Source: Methanobacterium sp.
GTDB lineage: Archaea; Methanobacteriota; Methanobacteria; Methanobacteriales; Methanobacteriaceae
DNA: 12,503 nucleotides
NCBI GenBank assembly: GCA_003162115.1
Contig: PMMV01000101.1
Location: 13,638 to 26,140 of the forward strand
Direction: 5' to 3'
The notes beneath the pieces are model-generated. The model saw nothing but the letters and a program-made list of their open reading frames with translations, was not told the origin of the DNA and made no database searches. Positions 7,621-12,503 of the stretch are shown here, one piece after another. The stretch's first letter is position 1; every line of letters begins with the position of its first letter. The translations under genes and the position numbers were made by a program.

Positions 7621-7923
7621 ATGATTATTCATGCTAATGTATTGATAACCATATTGAGTTATATTCTGGCGATTATATCTGCCATGGTAGTGGGACTGGT
7701 TTTGAGAATTCCAATTCTGCCTGAAATACCTATGAGATATTCGTTTACTATCAGTATAATATTCCCCACATCTGTTCTGGCTATAGGATTTACAGCCATG
7801 CTGTTTAAACTAGGACATGATGGACTGCTGGTAGCAGTTATTGTAGGAGTTTTAACCGCCATCTTTGCCAAGTACTTCCTTGAAAGTCTTCTGCCAAAAC
7901 CTCAAACGGAGGAATCTTCATGA
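7621..7923 (+). CDS. ehaA: Energy-converting hydrogenase A subunit A
   Basis: This small integral membrane protein of 100 residues has about three hydrophobic spans (6-27, 40-60, 66-88) and a polar C-terminal tail ending in a Lys-Pro/Glu-rich stretch. It is the first gene of the eha series, and it is named from position, size and membrane pattern rather than a catalytic motif. In the Eha complex it would belong to the membrane arm that couples ion flow to ferredoxin reduction by H2. The start is supported by AGGATGAT 8 nt upstream of ATG 7621. The stop overlaps the next gene's start in the arrangement ATGA (7920-7923), so translation of A and B is probably coupled. Its individual function is not known. 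Confidence 0.85.
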   Translation: MIIHANVLITILSYILAIISAMVVGLVLRIPILPEIPMRYSFTISIIFPTSVLAIGFTAMLFKLGHDGLLVAVIVGVLTAIFAKYFLESLLPKPQTEESS

Positions 7924-8423
7924 ACGTGATCATAGCAATTATTATAGCCGCTGTACTTTCATGGATAAACTTCGTTTTAATAGATACATGGATGGGACTC
8001 CCAGAAGAGCCTGGTGTTAAGGGTGCTGAAGTAATTGGAAGGTCTGTAAAAAGACGTGGAGGAGATCTTGCGGGTGGATTTTTCCAGGGAAACATCGTAT
8101 GTTCTCCTGATGCTTCAGCAGGTACACTACTAGCATCTGCAGCTTGTTACACTATAGGAACACCTGAAGGAGGTTTAATAGCAGCTATATTGGTGTACAT
8201 CGGTAACAGGCTATGTGCAGACCCTGGATATGCCGGCACAACAGGAGCTCTCTCAATTACATGTATAATATTTGCTGCATCCTATATCGGAATAGGCCCA
8301 GCAGATTTCATTGTTGGAATGGTACTGGCAATAGTCACAATACAGGGACTTCACCATCCTCTGGCATCAAAGTTACTCGGAAGAATAGCCGAGAAAATGG
8401 GAAGGCATACCAAACTAACCTGA
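7920..8423 (+). CDS. ehaB: Energy-converting hydrogenase A subunit B
   Basis: This 167-residue membrane protein has an N-terminal span (about 3-21), a polar segment with [27 protein letters not shown], and then three to four Gly/Ala-rich hydrophobic spans. Four cysteines (61, 76, 99, 115) sit in or beside the membrane part, in contexts such as NIVCSPDAS and NRLCADPGY. No other subunit in this window has as many, and their role is not known to me. GGAGG 7 nt before ATG 7920 is a strong ribosome site, and the start overlaps the ehaA stop by 4 nt. Its place between ehaA and ehaC, and its similarity to the EhaB proteins of methanogens, support the name. It probably belongs to the membrane arm of the complex. 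Confidence 0.88.
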   Translation: MNVIIAIIIAAVLSWINFVLIDTWMGLPEEPGVKGAEVIGRSVKRRGGDLAGGFFQGNIVCSPDASAGTLLASAACYTIGTPEGGLIAAILVYIGNRLCADPGYAGTTGALSITCIIFAASYIGIGPADFIVGMVLAIVTIQGLHHPLASKLLGRIAEKMGRHTKLT

Positions 8424-8434
8424 AGGTATTAATT

Positions 8435-8497
8435 ATGGAACTCAAAGATCATCTCAATCATAAATATTATAAAAAAACAGGTCGATTATCATGCTGA
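8435..8497 (+). CDS. Possible 20-codon leader ORF coupling ehaB to ehaC
   Basis: A short frame, [20 protein letters not shown], fills the 67-nt gap after ehaB. Its ATG at 8435 has AAGGT 7 nt upstream, and that site overlaps the ehaB stop. Its TGA at 8495-8497 lies 2 nt past the ehaC ATG at 8491, so ribosomes ending here could re-initiate on ehaC. The peptide is basic and not hydrophobic, unlike every Eha membrane subunit. The reading is tentative: 63 nt of open frame is easily found by chance in this composition. Confidence 0.25.
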   Translation: MELKDHLNHKYYKKTGRLSC

Positions 8498-8742
8498 TCC
8501 AGATATTAGGAATTATTGTTCTTTTAATGGCACTCAGAACTCTTTTTGCACAGGATAGATCTGAAAGGATGCTTTACCTTAATGCAATGAGTTTCGGAAT
8601 AGCTGGTATCATGGCACTGTACATTCAAACACCCTTCGGTGCAATTATTGCCATTACATACTTTATAGCTTCGACTATAAGCTCAAATGCCATAGCCTAC
8701 TCCATTGGACGGGTTAAAAATGAAATAATATTGGATGAATAA
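8491..8742 (+). CDS. ehaC: Energy-converting hydrogenase A subunit C, MrpF-like small membrane protein
   Basis: This 83-residue protein has three spans, with a cytoplasmic motif [15 protein letters not shown] between spans one and two. The Asp-Arg followed by a hydrophobic helix opening with L-N-A recalls MrpF/MbhB (D-R-V-V-A-L-D), and the length fits. I infer it is the MrpF-equivalent of the Eha membrane arm. It belongs to the group of small eha proteins that I recall being filed as DUF2104-DUF2109, but the exact number is uncertain. ATG 8491 is preceded by AGGTCGAT, an imperfect ribosome site. It stands alone between gaps of 67 and 69 nt, unlike the overlapping genes after it. Confidence 0.85.
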   Translation: MLIQILGIIVLLMALRTLFAQDRSERMLYLNAMSFGIAGIMALYIQTPFGAIIAITYFIASTISSNAIAYSIGRVKNEIILDE

Positions 8743-8811
8743 CATATTAAAAATTCAAAATTTTATTGTTAAATAATTTAAAAAATTTAAGGATTGTGAA
8801 TGGTGGAATAA

Positions 8812-9102
8812 ATGTATCCGTTTCTAGACCTCATAACTTTGACTACAGTATCTGTAGGTGTTCTCCTCATCGGAACAGCAGGTATTATACTGCTCAAAAA
8901 ACCCATGGATAAAGTTATAATGTTTGCACTTCTTCAGGGAGGTTTTATTGGGCTGATAGTATCTGCAAAGTACCTCGACGTTGCAGTGGCAGCAGCTATA
9001 TTCGATCCTATATCAACTGTCATAATGTTAATTGCAATCACCAAGCTTGATGAAATACGTAAGAAAAAAATAAAATCCCCGGAGGACGGATTCTTTGCTT
9101 GA
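8812..9102 (+). CDS. ehaD: Energy-converting hydrogenase A subunit D, MbhD/MrpA-C-terminal-like
   Basis: This 96-residue protein has three hydrophobic spans and a Lys/Glu-rich C-terminus ([15 protein letters not shown]). The part from [18 protein letters not shown] to [19 protein letters not shown] follows the pattern of MbhD and the C-terminal region of MrpA, where a helix of small residues leads into G-A-P-D-V-A-L-T-E-A and then L-S-T. Here DVAVAAA replaces DVALTEA, so the usual Glu is missing and an Asp follows five residues later. GGTGG about 6 nt before ATG 8812 is the ribosome site. The gene overlaps ehaE by 8 nt. A role in the ion-moving part of the membrane arm is inference from these similarities. 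Confidence 0.85.
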   Translation: MYPFLDLITLTTVSVGVLLIGTAGIILLKKPMDKVIMFALLQGGFIGLIVSAKYLDVAVAAAIFDPISTVIMLIAITKLDEIRKKKIKSPEDGFFA

Positions 9103-9355
9103 AGTCTATATATGGTTTTACACAGGTTGTTTCCTGGTAATAGTCGGAAGCATAGCTACTGTAATAGGTCCGGGAGTTAAAGATCCGTTGGTAAGGACTT
9201 TGAACACTGAAATCCCTGCAGTAGGTGTTTCACTCATATTTCTAAGTTACAACCACACCATTGCACTTTTAACATTTATTGCAGCCACATCAATCATTAC
9301 ACTGATACTTTTAAGAGCTATTGTAAGATTAGAAGAAATGGGGGCCGAGCTTTGA
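9095..9355 (+). CDS. ehaE: Energy-converting hydrogenase A subunit E, MrpG-like small membrane protein
   Basis: This 86-residue protein has three spans: 4-25, 40-55 and 57-78 approximately. It starts with TTG at 9095, chosen because GGAGG lies 9 nt upstream at 9081-9085 and no in-frame ATG exists until the very end of the gene. The layout of a first helix with [11 protein letters not shown], a polar turn ([14 protein letters not shown]), then L-I-F-L and a third helix recalls MrpG/MbhC. The gene overlaps ehaD by 8 nt and ehaF by 4 nt (TTGA), so it lies in a tightly coupled D-E-F-G set. The MrpG match is a weak topological one; the name rests mainly on position and size. Confidence 0.85.
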   Translation: MLEVYIWFYTGCFLVIVGSIATVIGPGVKDPLVRTLNTEIPAVGVSLIFLSYNHTIALLTFIAATSIITLILLRAIVRLEEMGAEL

Positions 9356-9831
9356 AGAGTATAGGGAGATTTTGGAATTCCCTTGCGAATCCTGACAGGA
9401 TTCCAAGATTCTATGCACTGTTACTTGCAATTGTACTTTTGGGAGGTTTAGTTATACCCCTTGCACTTAACGATCATCAACTTTATCCAAGACCAGAACC
9501 TCAGAATCAGATAAATTCCGTGGATCCGTTGGCACCGTACGACAGGGGAGGAGTAACCTTCGTGCAAAGGGGAATTGTGAAGGCACAATATCCACAATTT
9601 TTACCTGCAATAGGAGAGATAACGGCATACTTATCCCCAATTGCAATGGGTGTTAAAAATACAACGCTTTACTACGGTACTTCAATTTATTCATCACCTG
9701 GAGGACTCATAGATGAAATCCTCTACTACACTAGGGGATTTGATACAGTACTCGAGTCAAGCATACTCATGATGGCATTTGTCATAGCATCATTTATTGC
9801 CATAAACTTCACAATGAGGAGGGAAGACTGA
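9352..9831 (+). CDS. ehaF: Energy-converting hydrogenase A subunit F, with MbhE-like C-terminus
   Basis: This 159-residue protein starts with TTG 9352, which overlaps the ehaE stop. It has one span at about 20-38, an external polar domain of some 80 residues ([20 protein letters not shown] onward, Tyr/Pro-rich) and a second span at about 136-154. Right before that last span is [11 protein letters not shown], with Asp131 and Glu135. This closely follows the R-G/A-x-D-T-x-x-E motif of MbhE and the MrpA C-terminus, giving the best evidence in this operon for an Mrp-type module. The long external domain is larger than in MbhE. The stop (TGA) shares one base with the ehaG ATG. Confidence 0.86.
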   Translation: MKSIGRFWNSLANPDRIPRFYALLLAIVLLGGLVIPLALNDHQLYPRPEPQNQINSVDPLAPYDRGGVTFVQRGIVKAQYPQFLPAIGEITAYLSPIAMGVKNTTLYYGTSIYSSPGGLIDEILYYTRGFDTVLESSILMMAFVIASFIAINFTMRRED

Positions 9832-10505
9832 TGTTGGTCCTTGTACCTCCAGTTGTTTCTCCTGTAGTTGTTGCAATATATGCACCGGCAGTAACTGTCG
9901 GAATTATTGTAGCCCTAATAGGTCTCTTTGGTATATCCATCGAGAAAAATGATCTTCAGGTTTTGATACTCACAGACATTGTGGGTATAGCAATGCTCAT
10001 AATTGTTGCAGCCGTGGGAACAGACCTTGCTGAATCTCTTGTACTACCCGGTCTGGTTGTCGAACTTGCAGAGATTCTGGCAATATGTGAGATATTAATG
10101 AGCAGGGAGATGCGTAAAACAGGTAAATCAGTTGCACTCATACCCACACCGCTTAACTTCGACATGGAGATACTCCAGACAGCACCGGTGTTTATTGCAG
10201 TCATACTGGTTATATACGGTGCTTTTCTCTCAGGATTCACAGGAGGGGCAATTGCAGGAGGAGGGATTCTCTTTTATGTAATGTCCTTAACTGTTAGAGG
10301 AGTGCCTTCAAGTCTCTGGGAGGGTATAGCAGGAGCATCGGGTATTGCCTGGTGTTTATGGCTCATGGGATTTCTGGTACTATTCGTATTCCCAAACTAC
10401 TGGTTATTAGGTTTGATGCTTGCAGCATTTGGAGTGTTTATTAAGGTTGCATTTAAAGCAGGCTTAATTGGTGTAATGAACAGAGAAGAATTCAGAAAGG
10501 AGTAA
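9831..10505 (+). CDS. ehaG: Energy-converting hydrogenase A subunit G, NuoK/MrpC-like N-terminal half
   Basis: This 224-residue protein has about six or seven spans. Residues roughly 22-100 read like NuoK/MrpC: a first helix ending [15 protein letters not shown], a second helix [12 protein letters not shown], then [20 protein letters not shown], comparable to the P-x-x-Q-A-L-V-L-T-A-I-V of NuoK. The C-terminal half (from about 115) is a separate three- to four-span region with Gly-rich turns and no match I recognise. GAGGAGGG stands 7-8 nt before ATG 9831, a very strong ribosome site, and the ATG overlaps the ehaF TGA by one base. It would be part of the ion-conducting membrane arm. The NuoK relationship is inference from pattern. 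Confidence 0.87.
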   Translation: MLVLVPPVVSPVVVAIYAPAVTVGIIVALIGLFGISIEKNDLQVLILTDIVGIAMLIIVAAVGTDLAESLVLPGLVVELAEILAICEILMSREMRKTGKSVALIPTPLNFDMEILQTAPVFIAVILVIYGAFLSGFTGGAIAGGGILFYVMSLTVRGVPSSLWEGIAGASGIAWCLWLMGFLVLFVFPNYWLLGLMLAAFGVFIKVAFKAGLIGVMNREEFRKE

Positions 10506-10510
10506 GTTAA

Positions 10511-11191
10511 ATGGTCGTATCAATATTAGGCTCACAATTAATTGGAATCATACCCCTTGGAGACATTGTATTCTACATGACTTCCTTTAACCTTTTCATG
10601 TTCGCAGCTGCACTGACATTCACTTTCATCATTGCAATAAGTAAAACAGAAACCCAGGTTGAAGCTGAATTCGGAACACTTGGCGACAGGGAATTAAAGG
10701 TGGCTAAGAAGGAATTCAAGTTTAGACGTTTCCTCGCAATTATATGCGGACTTGCAACTGCAGGTGCCATGGTAACAGGAGATGTTTTTGATTTCACACT
10801 CTTTGTATGTTTAATTGGAATTGTTAACATTGGAATTGTGGGTGCAGTTAAACAAGTTGATGTATTAGATGCTGCATTCCAGTACGGTCTGATTGCAATG
10901 ATTGCATCAACACCATTATTTGCAGGTGCTGCTTTGATATTAGCATCAGCAGGAACTGTAAGTATTCTAGCTATTAACAGTTTGACATATACCACACCTA
11001 TGATGCTCTTAGGTTCCATATTGCTATTCCTTGGTGTTGCAGGAGAAACTGGTGTTGCACCCTTCTTTGCAACCAAAGCTGAAATGTTCAGAACCCCAGG
11101 TTCGCCATTCCTACTTATAATCCACCTGAGCTCGCTACTGGTAATTGTAAGGGTGATAGAAATACTTCTCATAATCAACAAACCGTTTTAA
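10511..11191 (+). CDS. ehaH: Energy-converting hydrogenase A subunit H, shortened antiporter-like subunit
   Basis: This 226-residue protein has about six spans with one charged cytoplasmic loop (residues 44-73, Glu/Lys-rich). Residues 90-150 ([19 protein letters not shown], then a helix opening [16 protein letters not shown]) and 180-213 ([16 protein letters not shown] with TPGSPF) line up by eye with the proton-pump core of NuoL/M/N and MrpD, where K-x-G-L-A-P-F-H-x-W-L-P-x-A and P-x-x-V-S-A-L-L-H stand. The family normally has 14 helices, so only the central part is kept. The usual Trp-Glu of helix 5 is missing; Asp91 and Asp94 are nearby, and Lys189 is a candidate channel residue. AAAGGAG 8 nt upstream supports ATG 10511. 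EhaH is one of the recognised conserved membrane subunits of the complex. Confidence 0.9.
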   Translation: MVVSILGSQLIGIIPLGDIVFYMTSFNLFMFAAALTFTFIIAISKTETQVEAEFGTLGDRELKVAKKEFKFRRFLAIICGLATAGAMVTGDVFDFTLFVCLIGIVNIGIVGAVKQVDVLDAAFQYGLIAMIASTPLFAGAALILASAGTVSILAINSLTYTTPMMLLGSILLFLGVAGETGVAPFFATKAEMFRTPGSPFLLIIHLSSLLVIVRVIEILLIINKPF

Positions 11192-11203
11192 GGTGAAAAT
11201 TTT

Positions 11204-11419
11204 ATGGATAAACTCAAAACAATCAGCTGGCTACTCTTAATAATTTCATTGGTAAGTATAGCATATGCGCTGATCTTCAATCCAGCAAACTGGATCGTGT
11301 ATGCAATTTCACTGGTGGCCATACCAGTATCGATACTTTCTTTTGGACTCATTGCAATGGCCAAGGGTCGTAAGGAAGATGAAGAAGATAAAAGAAGAGA
11401 ACCATTCATTGGATACTAA
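11204..11419 (+). CDS. ehaI: Energy-converting hydrogenase A subunit I
   Basis: This 71-residue protein has two spans (about 5-25 and 29-52) followed by a highly charged cytoplasmic tail ([16 protein letters not shown]). The tail looks suited to docking against soluble subunits, but that is inference. AGGTGA, 7 nt before ATG 11204 and overlapping the ehaH stop, is a strong ribosome site. It lies between ehaH and ehaJ as expected for ehaI. No motif gives a specific function. Confidence 0.82.
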   Translation: MDKLKTISWLLLIISLVSIAYALIFNPANWIVYAISLVAIPVSILSFGLIAMAKGRKEDEEDKRREPFIGY

Positions 11420-11521
11420 ACTATGATAAAAATTTTTACTATTAAAGGGTTATAACAATGAATTCCAACATAATTAAAACATGCAATCTATCTTTATTCA
11501 AGATAAATTATCGGTGATCAG
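11420..11521 (+). promoter_or_regulatory. Noncoding gap before ehaJ with a small palindrome beside a perfect ribosome site
   Basis: The 102-nt gap is unusual in this compact operon. It holds TAAAAATTTTTA (11427-11438, with a T5 run that could pause transcription) and the imperfect palindrome GATAAATTATC (11502-11512). The palindrome directly abuts GGTGATC (11513-11519), an exact complement of the 16S rRNA 3' end. A structure there could tune ehaJ translation. A 19-codon frame from 11458 lacks a ribosome site and is probably chance. Confidence 0.3.
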
Positions 11522-12382
11522 ATGAATTTGATGTCAAACATCTTGTTAAACGTTTTTATTGCATTTCTAATAGGTAGCATCCTATTTGGACTTCAGCGAA
11601 AGATAATGGCCAGAATTCAAGGTCGGCCAGGACCACCTGTAATCCAGCACCTTTTACACACTTTGAAATTCTTTATAAAAGAATCAGCATTCCCCAGAAC
11701 AGCTGCTATGCCCTTTTATATCGTGATAACAGCAATGTTATGTGTTATCTGGGTTGCGGCTGTGATTGTTGGTCCAGTAACTGGTGGGTCATTATTACTG
11801 ATATTTGCAATATACGCCATTCATAAAATAGTTGAACACAACGCTGGATCATCGTCTGGATCACCCTACGGTAAGCTCAGTTGTGTTAGGGCGGTTTACT
11901 CAGCTGCAGCAGAGGTTCCACTCTTTGCTGTTTTAATTATAATCTACCTTAAAGCTGGAACCATGAACATAACCAGTATTGTAAACTATCAATCTGTACA
12001 TGGACCTTTATTGTTTGCAATACCACTCGCAGCTTTAATGTTCTTCGTGTTAATACTTTCAAAGTCACCTTACTCACCCTTTGCAATTACAAAGGGAAAG
12101 GATATAGTATCAGGATATGAAACAGAACACTTCGGACTGTTAAGGGGATACTTGATGATATCTGAATCTATAGCATGGTACATGCTTCTCTGGATATTCT
12201 TAACAGTTTTCCTAGGCCCTTTAAGTATACCTGCTTACCTGATTGGAATGGTGGTTCTAACGGCTGTTGTTGCATTTATAAATGCCACTACACCTCTATT
12301 GAATCCAAACCATTCTGTTATGATGCAGGTTAGCTTTGCATTCATAGGAATAGTAGGTTCAATCCTGCTCCTCATGATCTAA
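11522..12382 (+). CDS. ehaJ: Energy-converting hydrogenase A subunit J, NuoH/EchB-like linker subunit
   Basis: This 286-residue protein with about eight spans is the membrane subunit that connects the hydrogenase module to the ion-moving arm, homologous to NuoH, EchB and HycD. Clear marks are [16 protein letters not shown] at residues 24-39 (family pattern E-R-K-x-x-A-R-I-Q-G-R-x-G-P), followed by Lys49 and Lys53. [20 protein letters not shown] at 114-133 carries Arg123 and Glu131 of the R-A-x-x-Q-x-x-x-x-E-x-P motif. [21 protein letters not shown] at 185-205 corresponds to P-F-D-x-x-E-A-E-x-E-x-V-x-G-x-x-x-E-Y-x-G, but with Ala188 and Gly192 replacing the first acids. Asp194, Glu200 and Glu202 remain. 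GGTGATC is 2 nt before ATG 11522 and 11 nt before ATG 11531, so either start is possible. The window's strongest family match. Confidence 0.93.
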   Translation: MNLMSNILLNVFIAFLIGSILFGLQRKIMARIQGRPGPPVIQHLLHTLKFFIKESAFPRTAAMPFYIVITAMLCVIWVAAVIVGPVTGGSLLLIFAIYAIHKIVEHNAGSSSGSPYGKLSCVRAVYSAAAEVPLFAVLIIIYLKAGTMNITSIVNYQSVHGPLLFAIPLAALMFFVLILSKSPYSPFAITKGKDIVSGYETEHFGLLRGYLMISESIAWYMLLWIFLTVFLGPLSIPAYLIGMVVLTAVVAFINATTPLLNPNHSVMMQVSFAFIGIVGSILLLMI

Positions 12383-12411
12383 GTTGTAAAAAGATTAAAT
12401 GAATTTAGATT

Positions 12412-12424
12412 AAATTTATACAAA
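12412..12424 (+). promoter_or_regulatory. Possible internal TATA element before ehaK
   Basis: AAATTTATACAAA in the 92-nt gap after ehaJ is centred near 12418. Initiation 25 nt on would give a leader of about 30 nt carrying the AGAGGAT ribosome site of the next gene. It could allow extra transcription of the downstream catalytic genes, but it may be a chance AT-rich match. Confidence 0.2.
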
Positions 12425-12474
12425 GTTTAAATTGAACAAAAATCATAGATTGATAACTTAAAGAGGATTTGAAA

Positions 12475-12503
12475 ATGGAAGAACAAGAAAAAGATGTACT
12501 GTT
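12475..12503 (+). CDS. ehaK: Start of next eha gene, probably ehaK (first nine codons)
   Basis: ATG at 12475 follows AGAGGAT at about 9 nt and opens a frame MEEQEKDVL that runs off the right edge. The charged start is unlike the membrane subunits before it and suggests a soluble or peripheral N-terminus. The name is inferred only from its place directly after ehaJ in the conserved operon order. Confidence 0.55.

Noticed and set aside
7533..7637. A 34-codon frame upstream of and overlapping the ehaA start.
   Set aside because: It has no ribosome site, spans the TATA candidates, and its Ile/Tyr/Phe-rich product is what AT-rich noncoding DNA gives.
8213..8497. A 94-codon plus-strand frame running through the end of ehaB and the gap.
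   Set aside because: Most of it is a shifted reading of ehaB, with Cys/His/Arg-rich nonsense composition. Only the last 20 codons, with their own ATG and ribosome site, merit mention.
10573..11181. Long open frame (202 codons) on the minus strand opposite ehaH.
   Set aside because: It is antisense to a clearly coding gene, has no ribosome site or recognisable motif, and its Thr/Ser/Ile-rich translation is typical of a shadow frame.
11458..11517. A 19-codon frame in the gap before ehaJ.
   Set aside because: No Shine-Dalgarno site at a usable distance and no distinguishing composition; likely chance.
1..12503. Search for CRISPR repeats, tRNA or rRNA genes, insertion sequences, integrases and defence genes.
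   Set aside because: None seen: no regularly spaced repeats, no cloverleaf-like GC-rich segments and no transposase-like products. All substantial frames fit glycan or Eha functions.

Overview
The window looks archaeal, most likely from a Methanobacteriales methanogen close to Methanobacterium. Three things point there: an ordered run of eha genes (energy-converting [NiFe] hydrogenase A), archaeal TATA-type and oligo-T signals with Shine-Dalgarno sites of the GGTGATC/GGAGG type, and an AT-rich surface-glycan locus holding DUF1616- and DUF2206-type membrane proteins. Genus is inferred from gene content and codon texture, not from a marker gene.

Left half (1-4750, all on the minus strand): a cell-surface polysaccharide/glycan block. 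In transcription order it has a membrane-anchored DUF1616-like ectodomain protein (4328-4750), a GalE/WbpP-type NAD-dependent sugar-nucleotide epimerase (3346-4275), a broken Wzx-type flippase (1870-3299), an intact paralogous flippase (301-1767), and the start of a family-2 glycosyltransferase that runs off the left edge (1-235). The broken flippase carries two in-frame UAG codons and one 1-nt deletion. The intact copy differs from it by an internal tandem duplication of 14 codons.

Centre (4751-5013): a divergent, very AT-rich intergenic region. It separates the minus-strand block from a plus-strand gene for a 793-residue polytopic DUF2206 protein (5014-7395), which has features of a GT-C-type glycosyltransferase. 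The likely logic of this part is epimerase supplies the sugar nucleotide, GT2 builds the lipid-linked glycan, flippase exports it, and DUF2206/DUF1616 act at the outer face. The last step is inference.

Right half (7396-12503, plus strand): an AT-rich promoter region (7396-7620), then ehaA-ehaJ complete and the first nine codons of ehaK. These encode the membrane arm of the Eha complex, which uses an ion gradient to drive ferredoxin reduction with H2 and replenish the methanogenesis cycle. The hydrogenase large and small subunits and the polyferredoxins would lie past the right edge. A-B and D-E-F-G overlap by 1-8 nt and look translationally coupled. EhaC and EhaJ sit in short noncoding gaps of about 70-100 nt. 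Read against the Mbh/Mrp families, EhaC-EhaH look like a compact Mrp-antiporter-like module and EhaJ is the NuoH-like linker.

No gene-free stretch exceeds 300 nt; the largest are 4751-5013 (263 nt) and 7396-7620 (225 nt). I saw no tRNA, rRNA, CRISPR array, insertion sequence or integrase.
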